Positions 1-11,935 are shown, counted from the stretch's first letter. The stretch is 64,000 nt of DNA from Torulaspora globosa (GCF_014133895.1 NC_050729.1:310001-374000); one strand, 5' to 3'. The notes: generated by a model not told the origin, from the sequence alone. Numbers and translations: made by a program.

Positions 1-1
1 A

Positions 2-3000
2 GATTATGCCCAGTTCAAACATTATTGGATGAAGAAGGGCGCAGAAGGGGTGAAGGATCAAGCTCATTATATCATCACTCCATTTGTTGAAAAGAATCTA
101 ATGAATTTGGTCAGAGCCTCGTCGAGCAAAAGGTTTCCAGTACTGGTACAAGGCCCCACATCAGCGGGCAAAACAAGTATGATCAAATACTTAGCGGATC
201 TAACAGGACACAAATTCGTCCGTATCAATAATCATGAGCACACCGATCTTCAAGAGTACTTAGGAACCTATGTTACAGATGATACGGGAAAGCTCACTTT
301 TAAAGAAGGCGTTTTGGTTGAAGCACTAAGGAATGGCTATTGGATAGTGCTGGATGAATTAAACCTTGCTCCAACTGACGTCCTAGAGGCCCTAAACAGA
401 TTGTTGGATGACAACAGAGAATTGTTCATACCCGAAACTCAGCAAATCGTTCATCCCCATCCAGACTTCATGCTTTTTGCAACACAGAATCCGCCCGGAG
501 TTTACGGGGGCCGTAAAGTCCTTTCTAGGGCATTCAGGAATCGATTTCTAGAGCTCCATTTTGATGATATCCCTGAGGATGAACTCGAAATCATTCTTCG
601 CGAGCGCTGCCAGATTGCACCATCTTATGCAAAGAAGATTGTTGAAACTTATAGGCAACTTTCAATCGAGAGATCGTCCTCAAGGCTCTTCGAGCAAAAA
701 AATAGCTTTGCAACTCTGCGAGACCTTTTCCGTTGGGCACTTCGTGATGCTGTTGGTTACGAACAACTCGCTTCCAATGGATATATGCTGCTGGCTGAGC
801 GTTGTAGGACACGTCATGAGAAGGAGGTTGTGCAGAAGACGTTAGAAAAAGTGATGAAAGTAAAGCTTGACATGGACTCTTATTACAAGAGCCTTGAGGA
901 ACCATCTCTATTCTCACAAGAAAGTCCTGTGGTTTGGACCAAAGCAATGCGCCGCCTGGCTGTTCTAGTGTCCGCATGTCTGCAAAACAATGAACCAGTT
1001 CTTTTGGTTGGAGAAACTGGTTGTGGAAAAACCACGATCTGCCAGATATTGGCTTGTTTAAGGGGAAAGAGTCTCATTATGCTTAACGCTCATCAAAATA
1101 CCGAAACCGGTGATCTGCTCGGAGCCCAAAGGCCTGTGCGTAATCGAGCTGCGATTCAGAATAAGTTGAATGAACTGTTGCGGCAAGTGCTAGCAATTTC
1201 TCAAGAAGTTCCTGGCGATGAACTGGACGAGCTGCTCCATCAGTACGACAAGATGGACAAGTCTAACATCGAAAAAAGTCAGCAGGATCTGATTAAGCAT
1301 TTACGCGAAAATCTCAAGACTTTGTTTGAATGGTGTGATGGTCCCTTAGTTCAAGCCATGAAAACTGGCGATTTCTTTTTGCTAGATGAGATATCTTTGG
1401 CTGACGACTCAGTGTTAGAGCGACTGAATAGTGTTTTAGAGCCGGAAAGAAGCTTATTATTGGCCGAAAAGGGTGCATCAGATAGTCTTGTCTCTGCCTC
1501 TCATGGGTTTCAATTCCTCGCCACTATGAATCCCGGTGGAGATTATGGTAAGAAGGAATTATCGCCTGCACTAAGAAATCGGTTCACCGAAATTTGGGTA
1601 TCCTCGATGGAGGATTTTGATGATGTACAACTGATTGTGTCATCAAAGCTTGCAGCGCCTTTGATAAATCTGGGAGAAGTCATTGTTCAGTTTTCTAAAT
1701 GGTTCGCTTTAAAATTTGGGGGCGGCAACGCAACCAACGGTATCATCTCTTTGCGTGATATAATTGCATGGGTGGAGTTTATGAATATCTCTGCATCAAC
1801 CGTTGATGATCACTTTGCAGTGCTGGCCCACGGTGCAGCAATGGTTTTCATTGATGCGTTGGGAACAAACAACACGGCTTATCTCGCAGAAAATGAAAGT
1901 AGTCTGGTAGAACTCAAGATGGAATGTGTACAGATCCTCTCCACGTTTGCTCAGAGAGACTTGAGTGTTTATTTTGCCGAGACTACATCCATTGAAGTAT
2001 GTGGGAAAGCTGTTCGTATCGGTCCTTTCAGTCTGGAAATAAAACAAGAGGGTTGCATTACTTCCTCATTCAACTGGAATGCCCCAACGACTGCTATGAA
2101 CATTCTACGTGTGACGCGGGCTCTGCAGGTCAGGAAACCTATTTTATTAGAGGGAAGTCCTGGCGTTGGGAAAACGAGTCTGGTCACAGCACTTGCTGCT
2201 ATGACAGGTAACCCCTTGACTCGTATCAATCTTTCCGAGCAAACTGACCTGATCGATCTTTTTGGTTCAGATGTTCCTGGAGAAAGTACCGCGGAATTTG
2301 TCTGGAGAGATGCTCCATTTCTCAGGGCTATGCAACTGGGAGAATGGGTTCTTTTGGATGAGATGAATCTTGCGTCTCAGTCAGTACTGGAGGGTCTCAA
2401 TGCTTGTTTGGATCATCGTGGGGAGGCTTATATCCCAGAATTAGATAAAAGTTTCATCAGACACCCTAACTTTACTGTTTTTGCGGCGCAGAATCCTCAG
2501 TATCAAGGTGGTGGAAGGAAGGGCCTTCCTAAATCTTTCGTGAATCGCTTCAGCGTGGTTTTTATCAATACCTTGTCCAGCGATGATTTATTGCTTATCA
2601 CCGAAAGATTGTTTCCCAACGTCGACTCAACAATCAGCGCCAAAATGATTGAACTGATGTCGACCCTTGAAGATCAAGTATGCAAGAGGAAGCTTTGGGG
2701 TGCACATGGTGCGCCATGGGAATTTAACCTGAGGGATACGCTTAGATGGATGTCCCTTCTGAATGGAAGCTACCTGTTAGAAACAGTCAAAGTTGCGGAT
2801 TTTTTTGACATGATTGTGGGTCAAAGATTCAGAAATGAGACCGATAGGCAAAGGGCTCGAAGCTTAATCGAACAGTTTTTCGGGGCTTTTGAAACAAGAG
2901 AGAATGTCTGCAAACTCAACGTTGATTATTTGCAGATAAATTCGGAAATAGTCAAGAGAAACTGTTCGTATCGCTTCCCATCCCTAACGAAAGTATTTTC

Positions 3001-6000
3001 GCTGCAGTGCAATTTTGCCATTTACGAGTCTGCCTTGAGATGTATCAAGAATAGCTGGCCTGTAATATTGGTAGGTCCTACTAACGCTGGGAAAACTAAT
3101 ATAATCAAATTTTTAGCTTCAAGTGTTGGGGCACAGGTGACAACATTTTCAATGAACGGCGATGTTGACAGCATGGACATTTTAGGTGGTTACGAGCAGG
3201 TCGATTTGACACGAAAAATTTCAGCTATCATGAGCGACCTCCGGGAGGTTTTGAGACACTTTCTGGTGACTAGTATGGGGGTCGAATCGCAGGGTGAGCT
3301 AGCAATAAATGCAGGACTTGCTCTGCTGAAACTCATCTCTGAAAATGCCATAACCGCGGAAAACTTTAGTCTTTTCTATGACCGCTTTACATCACTTCTT
3401 CCTCATATCAAGAATATACCAGCACTCCAAGATCTCTCGTGCCGCATTCGGCATATGTGTGATCTTATAGATGCACCAAAGACAGTTAAATTTGAGTGGT
3501 TTGATGGTGCCTTAGTGAGAGCTGTCGAAGAAGGGCATTGGCTAGTTTTGGATAATGCAAATTTGTGTTCTCCTTCGGTCTTGGATAGGCTGAATTCTTT
3601 ATTAGAAACTAATGGCTCATTGGTGATTAATGAATGTAGCGAGTCTGATGGCCAACCGAGAACGGTAATTCCAAATTCTAACTTTAGGTTATTTTTGACT
3701 GTAAACCCGAAGTACGGCGAGCTATCCAGAGCAATGCGCAACAGAGGCGTTGAGATATTTGTGGGGGATTTGAAAGAGAGAGCATCCAAGTTCGACCGAG
3801 TAATCTTGGGATTTGAAGCCGACCAGGTCTCGGGTGAAGATCTTGCCGTGGACCAACATTTGACAGAATTGTCATTGAGCGATACGAATTGTTGGCTTCC
3901 ACTAAAGAGATTTGTCCCCGCCCATTTATCATCAGCTTCTCTGTTTGCCCAGATTCATGATGTCATAAACAAGTCTGCCAACCTGTGTGCTGAGGATGCA
4001 ATTTTGAGCATTATTCCTATGGAACGGCTGAAAGAGATCAAGCCATGGGTCGAAAATCTTCGGAGCAATCGTTTTTTCTCTGAAGCACCGATGGCGGAAA
4101 AGATATCCGTCTTTAATGAATTTCTGTTGACCCTTAATGTCAACCAGCGGATGCTATATCTAATGAAGCCTGTTCAAGAAAGGCTGGCTCATCTTTTGGA
4201 ATTACCGCTTGAAAAGTGCGGCTCTCAAACGTTGCTACCAACGGTCAACGTTTACGAACTTCCAACAGTGATTAAAAGCTGCAAGAAGAATATTGATTCT
4301 GAGTCGATTTACTTAGTGGCCTCGCTTAGGATCCTGTTAGAATGCGTACGCGACCTCGAGTACACTAATTCCAAGTCCGTTGGAGGCAAGCTTAATGAGC
4401 TCTCATACATTGAAATGTCGGCAGCTGTGACAAATGGACGCAACATCAAATCTCCGCCACAGATCCCCATTTATATGGTTTTGAAGAATTCAGCAGAATA
4501 CTTTCTACGTTCAATGTCCGAAGGAAATTTATTTGACCAATCTGATTTCTATTTGTTTACGTGGAGATTTTTGATCATTTGGGCTGGTGCATTTAGTGCG
4601 TCATATAGAAAGGATGAAGCCCGCTTAGCTGTGTACAAGGAATTGTTTCAAAAATGTATTGAAGCTGGCGTGAAGCAGAGAAGCACTAAAAACGATCTTC
4701 TAGATATATTCTCAGATTTCAACGACTCTTTGAGACTCAGCCGTGGAAATTCAATCAACATCCTCTGGAGCTTTTTTAGGAAGAGATATCCATCCAATGC
4801 CATTTATTGGAGTTACTGGGATGACCTTCTCCGAATTTCCAGAAAATTTGATGAAGTAGCAAAGCTTCAATTTTCCGAGGCTTACGAAGAGGTTGAGTCT
4901 TTGCGAGATATCTTCACGAAGGTCTTTGAGGATGTGCTAGGGAATAACGCTGATAATTTCGAATTGTTGACATCCAATTTGACATCTGGGATCCAAAAGT
5001 TGGAGGAAATATCAGCTAGTTTCCTAATCAAGAGACAGCATTTCTTTTGGATCGAATTTGACCACATCGCGCGGTGCTTGCTTGCCGAGGATAAGGAAGA
5101 ATGGGAGGCTATCAACCAGTTGGCACCCTCCACGACGTTATCCACAGAACAAATTTATAGAATACGGTCAAAGGCCTATTGCTATCCTTCGGTCTTCGAT
5201 TTTCTATGGATCAAAACTGATGGCAGATATCGATCTCATACTGCATCGCTATTTTCAAGCGCATTTTTCAGAGACATCATTATCAAATGTAATGCCATGA
5301 AAAAGTTTCCCGGCAGCGTCTTGAAGCAAACTTTGTCAGACGCCCGGTTACTGCTAGATTCCTCTGTGAAATTCTCGAGGAGTATTTTGAATGACCCACT
5401 TCGTATATTTGCTGATAAGCTACACCTGTGGCTAGATGGTATTATTGAGGCCCACGTAGGTGTGACTATCACAGGCCTTGAGGAGGAAGAGGTATTCAAG
5501 ATAGTTCTTGAAAAAGGCAACGATACTTTTGTCAGCCAATTTCAAAAGCATCTGCAGCCGGTGATCCATTTGCTGAAAGAAGCGCGCTCATACGAAGATT
5601 ATGGAAAAGCCTGGGTGTATTTCGGTTCGGCGTTGATTACAATTTATGCCCCTGATCACCCATCTGATCCCGCACTACGTGACTATGTCCTGTACAACAA
5701 CTACCAGAAAAATACGGCCTTCTGCGAGCGGCTTAAAGGAGCGTGGGCCGCGGTGCGTGAAGTTGCTAGCGGCGACAGAGCTTTATTGATAGAGAAGCTG
5801 CTAAAATCGACTACAGATGAGGCGGCGCCAAAGAAACCTAGAGTTTATCGACCACCTTCTGCAATTGATGATTTATTTGAAGAATGGACGGCTTTATACA
5901 ATTCAACAGTCAGCGTTGCTAATGCTGAGAATCTAATGCAGTCAATTGAGTCTTGGGATACAACGTCAATCAATCGGGCGGCAATGTTTCAACAGAATAC

Positions 6001-9000
6001 CTCGCAATTTTTGGACCGTATGGAAGCGGGCTATCAGTATTTTTCAGATTTAAACGACATATTTGCAGGTTATGTTTGCTGCATGAAGTTCGGATTTGAC
6101 CTTCTGGTGCATGGCAAAGAACGTTCACTTGTTGCCACAGAAACATCAACGATGTGGGCAATTGATCCGTTAACAATCTTATCATCATCGAAAGTCGACG
6201 CTACCTTTAAAGATGTTGTAGATTTCTGCAAAACATGCAGCGTTGATGTTACCTCTGTGGACAAAGTGCTAACATTTTACTTACAGCTTTCGGGTTATCA
6301 TAAGCTAGATACAAAGTTGTCAGCGACATGGAATGGGGTTCTGCGAACATTGTACTATAGATGGTCCCTTAGAGAGCGAAAAGCCGAAAGCAAATCCAAG
6401 GAACTAAGTTCAATGTTCAGATATCAAGATAACGCAGAAAATTTTGAAGATGATTTTAAAAAGATGTTTCCGGATTACGAAGATGTTATGACCGTAAATG
6501 TAATCGACGATACATCTGCTGATGTTGAGCTAGCAAGCGTTTATCATTCGGTAGCAAAGTCATACATTACCTTTTTCGAACAAGAGAATGGAGAAAGCAT
6601 CGAGAGCATGGTCCAAAAAGGTTCTGAGGTTATGCAAATGCTTTGGGAAATGGGAATGTCTCTGAAGGACCATTCCTCCGAAGGCGCTCATTTAACTGCG
6701 GTTTTAAACAGACTAGCTGGAGAGATCAAATCTTTTGAGAGTAAAAACGATGCCACACAATTCTACGAAAAGTATTCCACTGCCGAATCCCAAAAAGCGA
6801 TTACTATAGCCGATGCACTTTGGAAATCTGTTGTTAATCTTCTCGCCCAATGGCCTGAACATGCAACACTGAAAGAGCTATTCCGTATCTGCAGGGAGTT
6901 CATGGACTATCCAAGTAACACCCCAGTAGCAAGGCAATTACAAAAGCTTGAGCAGATTTATACTTTCGTTGCTGAATGGGAAAAATACGCTTCATCACAA
7001 GTTTCGTTGAAAGTCCATATGAAGGAAATCACCGACCTAATTATATCCTGGAGAAAATTAGAGCTAGAAACTTGGGCTGGCTTATTGGATGCCGAGGATT
7101 GCAACCTCGAACTGAATATCGGTAAGTGGTGGTTCCATCTATTGGAGATAATTATCATTCCAGATGACTCGGAATTCGACGACTCAAAACTTTTGAGTCT
7201 TGCAACTGCGTTAAACGTTTACTTTAGTACAAGTCCTATCGGTGAGTTTTCCATTCGACTCAAACTTCTCAAAGCTTTTTCGAAGCATGTCGATCTTGAT
7301 CGACCAGAATCAAAGATTGCGCACGCTGTTCACAACGTGATCGCGTTCTACAGCCAGTTTGAACCTATCCTCATGGATCGTATCGCCTCAGGAAGAAAAG
7401 AGGTGCAGAAGGATATAAAAGAGGTCATTCTTTTGGCCAGTTGGAAGGATATCAATGTCGAAGCATTGAAACAAAGTTCACGTCGTTCACATTCAAGCCT
7501 TTACAAGCTAGTTCGCAGGTATCGAGCTCTTGTATCTGAACCGGTTCAACCATTTATAGACAATGGAATCCCTATCTCATTTAAGTTGACCAACAGGACA
7601 AAGACTATTGAACATTTGAAGACCGCTGAATTGAACCTCGATGAGGCCAAGAAATTAGTTCTTAACATTCCGGGGTGGAGCAATAGGTCGGAACCGTTAA
7701 AAAGAATTGATGTGGTGAGTAAAAATATGAACAACTATCTCAAGCAAATATCAGAAATGGAAGTTCCAACATTTACCAACCTTGCTAAGAAATTTTCAGC
7801 TGAGGCTGATAGGTTAGAGAAGGAAACTCCCAAGGTTTATTCAAAAGAAAAAAAGAAGCTCTTAGCATCTTTGAAAATGCAGAAGAACAAAGCCTTAAGC
7901 GACTGCTTGAAAGAACTGAAAAGAATCGGTCTGAAGAGCAGCTTTCGGAAAGATATACACACAGTACAATTATCAACTACAGCTATATTGGCTAACATGG
8001 TCTCGTTCTCCGCTCCGCTGCTCAAGAATTATGACTCGTATTTTTTGAGAATTCTGGAAATGCTACCAGGCCTGAGGCGCGCAGTTGCCGAACCGTCTGA
8101 AAGCGTCCCAAGAGTATACTTGGAAAGAGGTATGGCCAATATGGAGAATCTGATATTCTCTCTGATTACCACAAGATCACCAATCCAAAAGTTAGCGACA
8201 TGTTATGACAAGATTGATTCTTTACGATTGGACTTAGAAAATGTAGCCTACTGCAGAAAAGACATCAAATTCCTGGCAATGAAATTCAATCATGATAATC
8301 TGCAAACCATTTGCCAGTGGCTTCCCTTACTGATTGATTATGCCATATCCACATTGCATGTAACTTCTGAGTTCGGTGATGTTTCAAAAGATGTCATCTT
8401 CTTAGGAAAAATCAAAGACAACCTAATTGAATTCAAACAAAACGCTACAGCAGTCACAACTTGGGACTCTGGTAGCCAGGAGTTATACGAAAATTTCCAG
8501 AAGTTTTTGGACAAACTTCTTGAAGACCTTCAGGCGCAGAAAAATGACAGAACTTTTTACATCTATGACATGATCATCGAGTGGTTAGAAGAAAGCGGGC
8601 GCAGTAACATGCAAACTGGTCACAGGGATGGATCATTAATATCCATTGAGACCGGTTTGCGAAAGGTTTTTGCCAGCATACTTATGTCCGTTCAGAAAAT
8701 CTTGGACAACGGTGTGCAATCTGTCAACGAAGATGAGGACAAATGGCTTTCATCTTCCGCAGCATGCATCGTAGGTACTATTAAAGCCTCTCATCACTCT
8801 GCAGTCTTAAGAAATATGGAAAAAGCCGTGCTGCTATTGAAGAATCATGAGTACGTCACAGAGAATTCCGTACTCGCTCGTGCTCTGGTTTCTTTCACAC
8901 TGCCAGTTGTACGGTCCTACCAAAGGGCTTTAGCCCTGCTACTACAGAAAGCCAGGGTATTTTATCAAGACATGGCTCATGGCTCCTACATTTTCGGTGT

Positions 9001-11623
9001 TTTGCTACGTTCCCTGGCTCAAAATGGGTTCTGCTCGCCTGAGCCTCCTTCAGAAGATGTTGAAGATAATAATCTTCACGACGGAACAGGTCTTGGAGAC
9101 GGAGAGGGGGCCCAAAATAATTCGAAAGACGTTGAACAGGATGATGATTTGACTGAGAATGCTCAAGAAAAGAATGAAGAAAACGATTCTCAAGACAAGG
9201 ATGGCCAAGATGATGATGCTGTGGAAATGGAAGGAGACATGGCTGGCGACCTGGAAAACATGTCAGAACAAGATGAGGAACATGAGGCAAATGAGGAAAA
9301 TGAGCAGGAGGAGTTGGATGAGCAGGTTGACAATTTGGATGATGATGATCCCAACGCAATTGATGATAAAATGTGGGATGACAAACCTGACGATAATGCA
9401 AAAGAGAGGAAAAGTGATAGTAACGTAACTGGTGAAGATGAAGCTGATGTTCAAGCTGCAGAAAATGAAAACCAGAATCAGAACTCAGGGGATGGAGAAA
9501 CCGAAGGCCAAGGAGAGAATGAAGAGAAGAGAAAAGAGTCCGAGGAGATAAAAGAAGAGGAAGATAATGAACTGGAAGAGAAATCTGAAGAAGAGGACCA
9601 GGTGGGGGAGCAACAAGATGAAGTTCGCAACGAGTTAGGTGAAGATCTATCACCAGAAGTTCCTGAGATTGAAACTTTAGATCTTCCGGAAGATATCGAC
9701 TTGGGCTCTGACGGCGATAAAGATGAAGAAGAAGTGAGCGATGAGGAAATGGGCGACTTTAGAGAAACAGAGGATCAAATGAAAGAAGATGAAAGCGCTG
9801 AAGAGGAGGACTCGAGAGATCCAGATGTCGACATGGACGATGGTGTGACAGAGGAGACAGATCAGCTTGGCGATGACCAAGAAATGGACGATGCGTCTCC
9901 AGAAGATTCAGATCACAAGCTAGAGGCCGAAGGAGACGATGCTGACGGGTCTGATGAAGAGTCTCTTCAACAGGACGATGAGAACCTAGACGGGGATAGC
10001 GGGGAAGGTATTACAAAAGATGTTGACGAAGGGTTAGGCGGGGTTAAGGAGTCTACTGAAACCGAGGCAAACGATGCTGAGGCGGCCGCCCAAAATACCT
10101 CTGGATCCAAGGGTGTTGGTTCAGATAAGAAGGAAACCGAAGAGACTGCAGACATCGGTAACTCCGGCGCAGCTCATGAAATCGATCAAGAGCACCAGTC
10201 AGACCAGAAAGATAGTAACGAACGCTCCAAAAATGAGGCCAAGGAAGCATTGAAACAGCTGGGTGATTCGCTCAAGGAGTACCACAAACGGAGACAAGAA
10301 ATCAATGAGGCCACTCAAGCTGATGAAAATGAACATATGAAAGAATCTGCTAATCACCGACCTGATGAATTCGAGCATCTCGATGGTGCTAATACCGAAA
10401 GTGAGACTCAAGCTTTAGGTCAGGCCAACCAAGATCAGACCCGTTCATTGAATGAGGAGAACGCGATTGAGGACGACATCTCGGATTTAGAAGATGAGGA
10501 GAAGCCAGATATTGATATGGAAGCTGAAGAAAACCTGGTGAGTGATGAAAGTGAAGAAAATAAGCCCCTTGATATGAACGATAATAAAGAAAGCCATCAA
10601 GAGAACGCCACGAAGGGTGCATTTATCGGGGAAACGAAAGAGAGAAGTGATGGCGGTACAACTTTGGCTGACACTCTGCAAATGGAAATTATCGATGAAC
10701 TCGAAGAGTTTATAAGCGACGTGGACGCCGAAGCTTTGGAGGAAATAAGTACACCTCCCAGGTCTGTCGAAGAATCGCGCGAACTATGGCATCAGAGTGA
10801 AATATCGACTGCGGAACTCTCTGCTCGCCTAAGTGAGCAACTTAGATTAATCTTGGAGCCCACTTTGGCAACCAAACTGAAGGGTGACTACAAGACCGGT
10901 AAACGACTGAATATGAAAAGAATTATACCATATATTGCGTCGCAGTTCAAAAAAGACAAGATATGGTTAAGAAGGACTAAGCCCAGTAAACGTCAGTACC
11001 AAATTATGGTGGCTCTGGATGACTCTAAATCGATGAGCGAGTCGAAATGTGTCAAGCTGGCGTTCGATAGTTTGTGCCTCGTGTCCAAGACCCTCACGCA
11101 GCTAGAGTCCGGCGGTTTATCTATCGTCAAGTTCGGCGAATCAGTCAAGGAAGTTCACTCGTTCGACCAGCAGTTCAGCAATGATGCAGGTGCCAAAACC
11201 TTCCAGTGGTTTGGTTTCCAGGAAAAGAAAACCGACATCAAGAAGCTCGTCGCCGAGTCGATCAGAATCTTCGAACGCGCTCGTCCACTGAACACCGGTG
11301 ACCAATGGCAGCTACAAATCGTTATCTCTGATGGTTTGTGCGAGGACCACGAAACCGTTCAGCGCCTAGTGCGTCGTGCCAGGGAAAACAGAATCATGCT
11401 AGTGTTCGTCATCATCGATGGCATCAGCAACAACGAGTCTATCATGGATATGAGCCAAGTCAAGTATGTTCCTGATCAGCACGGAAATCTACAACTGAAG
11501 ATTGACAAATATTTGGATACCTTCCCGTTCGAGTTTTACGTTGTTGTACATGACATCTACGAGTTGCCAGAGATGCTTTCTACCATCCTAAGACAGTTTT
11601 TCCAAGATCTCGCATCTTCATAG
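2..11623 (+). CDS. MDN1: Midasin, 60S pre-ribosome remodelling AAA ATPase (5' end outside window)
   Basis: Dynein-like AAA+ ATPase that removes assembly factors from 60S precursors in nucleolus and nucleoplasm. The frame is open from base 2, so the N-terminus is missing; the first ATG here (29) is internal. About 3873 residues are visible against about 4910 in S. cerevisiae, so roughly the first 1040 are lost. Counted from base 29, four Walker A loops are seen: GPTSAGKT near residue 42, GETGCGKT near 328, GSPGVGKT near 709 and GPTNAGKT near 1015, likely AAA3 to AAA6. A long linker follows, then a very acidic Asp/Glu-rich stretch (about 3010-3580), and a C-terminal MIDAS domain with DDSKSMS near 3664, which binds Rsa4 and Ytm1 in the family. 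SEN2 lies downstream as in S. cerevisiae. Identification is essentially certain. Confidence 0.98.
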   Translation, partial: DYAQFKHYWMKKGAEGVKDQAHYIITPFVEKNLMNLVRASSSKRFPVLVQGPTSAGKTSMIKYLADLTGHKFVRINNHEHTDLQEYLGTYVTDDTGKLTFKEGVLVEALRNGYWIVLDELNLAPTDVLEALNRLLDDNRELFIPETQQIVHPHPDFMLFATQNPPGVYGGRKVLSRAFRNRFLELHFDDIPEDELEIILRERCQIAPSYAKKIVETYRQLSIERSSSRLFEQKNSFATLRDLFRWALRDAVGYEQLASNGYMLLAERCRTRHEKEVVQKTLEKVMKVKLDMDSYYKSLEEPSLFSQESPVVWTKAMRRLAVLVSACLQNNEPVLLVGETGCGKTTICQILACLRGKSLIMLNAHQNTETGDLLGAQRPVRNRAAIQNKLNELLRQVLAISQEVPGDELDELLHQYDKMDKSNIEKSQQDLIKHLRENLKTLFEWCDGPLVQAMKTGDFFLLDEISLADDSVLERLNSVLEPERSLLLAEKGASDSLVSASHGFQFLATMNPGGDYGKKELSPALRNRFTEIWVSSMEDFDDVQLIVSSKLAAPLINLGEVIVQFSKWFALKFGGGNATNGIISLRDIIAWVEFMNISASTVDDHFAVLAHGAAMVFIDALGTNNTAYLAENESSLVELKMECVQILSTFAQRDLSVYFAETTSIEVCGKAVRIGPFSLEIKQEGCITSSFNWNAPTTAMNILRVTRALQVRKPILLEGSPGVGKTSLVTALAAMTGNPLTRINLSEQTDLIDLFGSDVPGESTAEFVWRDAPFLRAMQLGEWVLLDEMNLASQSVLEGLNACLDHRGEAYIPELDKSFIRHPNFTVFAAQNPQYQGGGRKGLPKSFVNRFSVVFINTLSSDDLLLITERLFPNVDSTISAKMIELMSTLEDQVCKRKLWGAHGAPWEFNLRDTLRWMSLLNGSYLLETVKVADFFDMIVGQRFRNETDRQRARSLIEQFFGAFETRENVCKLNVDYLQINSEIVKRNCSYRFPSLTKVFSLQCNFAIYESALRCIKNSWPVILVGPTNAGKTNIIKFLASSVGAQVTTFSMNGDVDSMDILGGYEQVDLTRKISAIMSDLREVLRHFLVTSMGVESQGELAINAGLALLKLISENAITAENFSLFYDRFTSLLPHIKNIPALQDLSCRIRHMCDLIDAPKTVKFEWFDGALVRAVEEGHWLVLDNANLCSPSVLDRLNSLLETNGSLVINECSESDGQPRTVIPNSNFRLFLTVNPKYGELSRAMRNRGVEIFVGDLKERASKFDRVILGFEADQVSGEDLAVDQHLTELSLSDTNCWLPLKRFVPAHLSSASLFAQIHDVINKSANLCAEDAILSIIPMERLKEIKPWVENLRSNRFFSEAPMAEKISVFNEFLLTLNVNQRMLYLMKPVQERLAHLLELPLEKCGSQTLLPTVNVYELPTVIKSCKKNIDSESIYLVASLRILLECVRDLEYTNSKSVGGKLNELSYIEMSAAVTNGRNIKSPPQIPIYMVLKNSAEYFLRSMSEGNLFDQSDFYLFTWRFLIIWAGAFSASYRKDEARLAVYKELFQKCIEAGVKQRSTKNDLLDIFSDFNDSLRLSRGNSINILWSFFRKRYPSNAIYWSYWDDLLRISRKFDEVAKLQFSEAYEEVESLRDIFTKVFEDVLGNNADNFELLTSNLTSGIQKLEEISASFLIKRQHFFWIEFDHIARCLLAEDKEEWEAINQLAPSTTLSTEQIYRIRSKAYCYPSVFDFLWIKTDGRYRSHTASLFSSAFFRDIIIKCNAMKKFPGSVLKQTLSDARLLLDSSVKFSRSILNDPLRIFADKLHLWLDGIIEAHVGVTITGLEEEEVFKIVLEKGNDTFVSQFQKHLQPVIHLLKEARSYEDYGKAWVYFGSALITIYAPDHPSDPALRDYVLYNNYQKNTAFCERLKGAWAAVREVASGDRALLIEKLLKSTTDEAAPKKPRVYRPPSAIDDLFEEWTALYNSTVSVANAENLMQSIESWDTTSINRAAMFQQNTSQFLDRMEAGYQYFSDLNDIFAGYVCCMKFGFDLLVHGKERSLVATETSTMWAIDPLTILSSSKVDATFKDVVDFCKTCSVDVTSVDKVLTFYLQLSGYHKLDTKLSATWNGVLRTLYYRWSLRERKAESKSKELSSMFRYQDNAENFEDDFKKMFPDYEDVMTVNVIDDTSADVELASVYHSVAKSYITFFEQENGESIESMVQKGSEVMQMLWEMGMSLKDHSSEGAHLTAVLNRLAGEIKSFESKNDATQFYEKYSTAESQKAITIADALWKSVVNLLAQWPEHATLKELFRICREFMDYPSNTPVARQLQKLEQIYTFVAEWEKYASSQVSLKVHMKEITDLIISWRKLELETWAGLLDAEDCNLELNIGKWWFHLLEIIIIPDDSEFDDSKLLSLATALNVYFSTSPIGEFSIRLKLLKAFSKHVDLDRPESKIAHAVHNVIAFYSQFEPILMDRIASGRKEVQKDIKEVILLASWKDINVEALKQSSRRSHSSLYKLVRRYRALVSEPVQPFIDNGIPISFKLTNRTKTIEHLKTAELNLDEAKKLVLNIPGWSNRSEPLKRIDVVSKNMNNYLKQISEMEVPTFTNLAKKFSAEADRLEKETPKVYSKEKKKLLASLKMQKNKALSDCLKELKRIGLKSSFRKDIHTVQLSTTAILANMVSFSAPLLKNYDSYFLRILEMLPGLRRAVAEPSESVPRVYLERGMANMENLIFSLITTRSPIQKLATCYDKIDSLRLDLENVAYCRKDIKFLAMKFNHDNLQTICQWLPLLIDYAISTLHVTSEFGDVSKDVIFLGKIKDNLIEFKQNATAVTTWDSGSQELYENFQKFLDKLLEDLQAQKNDRTFYIYDMIIEWLEESGRSNMQTGHRDGSLISIETGLRKVFASILMSVQKILDNGVQSVNEDEDKWLSSSAACIVGTIKASHHSAVLRNMEKAVLLLKNHEYVTENSVLARALVSFTLPVVRSYQRALALLLQKARVFYQDMAHGSYIFGVLLRSLAQNGFCSPEPPSEDVEDNNLHDGTGLGDGEGAQNNSKDVEQDDDLTENAQEKNEENDSQDKDGQDDDAVEMEGDMAGDLENMSEQDEEHEANEENEQEELDEQVDNLDDDDPNAIDDKMWDDKPDDNAKERKSDSNVTGEDEADVQAAENENQNQNSGDGETEGQGENEEKRKESEEIKEEEDNELEEKSEEEDQVGEQQDEVRNELGEDLSPEVPEIETLDLPEDIDLGSDGDKDEEEVSDEEMGDFRETEDQMKEDESAEEEDSRDPDVDMDDGVTEETDQLGDDQEMDDASPEDSDHKLEAEGDDADGSDEESLQQDDENLDGDSGEGITKDVDEGLGGVKESTETEANDAEAAAQNTSGSKGVGSDKKETEETADIGNSGAAHEIDQEHQSDQKDSNERSKNEAKEALKQLGDSLKEYHKRRQEINEATQADENEHMKESANHRPDEFEHLDGANTESETQALGQANQDQTRSLNEENAIEDDISDLEDEEKPDIDMEAEENLVSDESEENKPLDMNDNKESHQENATKGAFIGETKERSDGGTTLADTLQMEIIDELEEFISDVDAEALEEISTPPRSVEESRELWHQSEISTAELSARLSEQLRLILEPTLATKLKGDYKTGKRLNMKRIIPYIASQFKKDKIWLRRTKPSKRQYQIMVALDDSKSMSESKCVKLAFDSLCLVSKTLTQLESGGLSIVKFGESVKEVHSFDQQFSNDAGAKTFQWFGFQEKKTDIKKLVAESIRIFERARPLNTGDQWQLQIVISDGLCEDHETVQRLVRRARENRIMLVFVIIDGISNNESIMDMSQVKYVPDQHGNLQLKIDKYLDTFPFEFYVVVHDIYELPEMLSTILRQFFQDLASS

Positions 11624-11935
11624 AAACATAGACATACTTAATATTGAAAGAGAATTGACTGTTAAGCATAACCTCTTCGTCTGTATAAACCATCGACATG
11701 GTAGAACTGGTCTCTGAGCCCTAACATTTTTCTTTAAATTTTCAGCTGAGAAAAATTGACAACGTAAATCCTGTTGATCATATAAAAGCTTACTGTTAAT
11801 GAAATACTATAGAGACAATTAGTAAAAGAACCCATCATTATTTTCGTAATGAAGATCGGCATAGCATCTGATATGTGAAGGCTAACCAGTTGGCTATCTT
11901 CTCGCATATTTGGCTTTGCCATCATTTTAGTCTTG

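Noticed and set aside
8895..9653. Antisense frame of 252 codons opposite MDN1
   Set aside because: It mirrors the Asp/Glu-rich repeat coding of MDN1; its His/Pro/Leu-rich product looks like no protein family.
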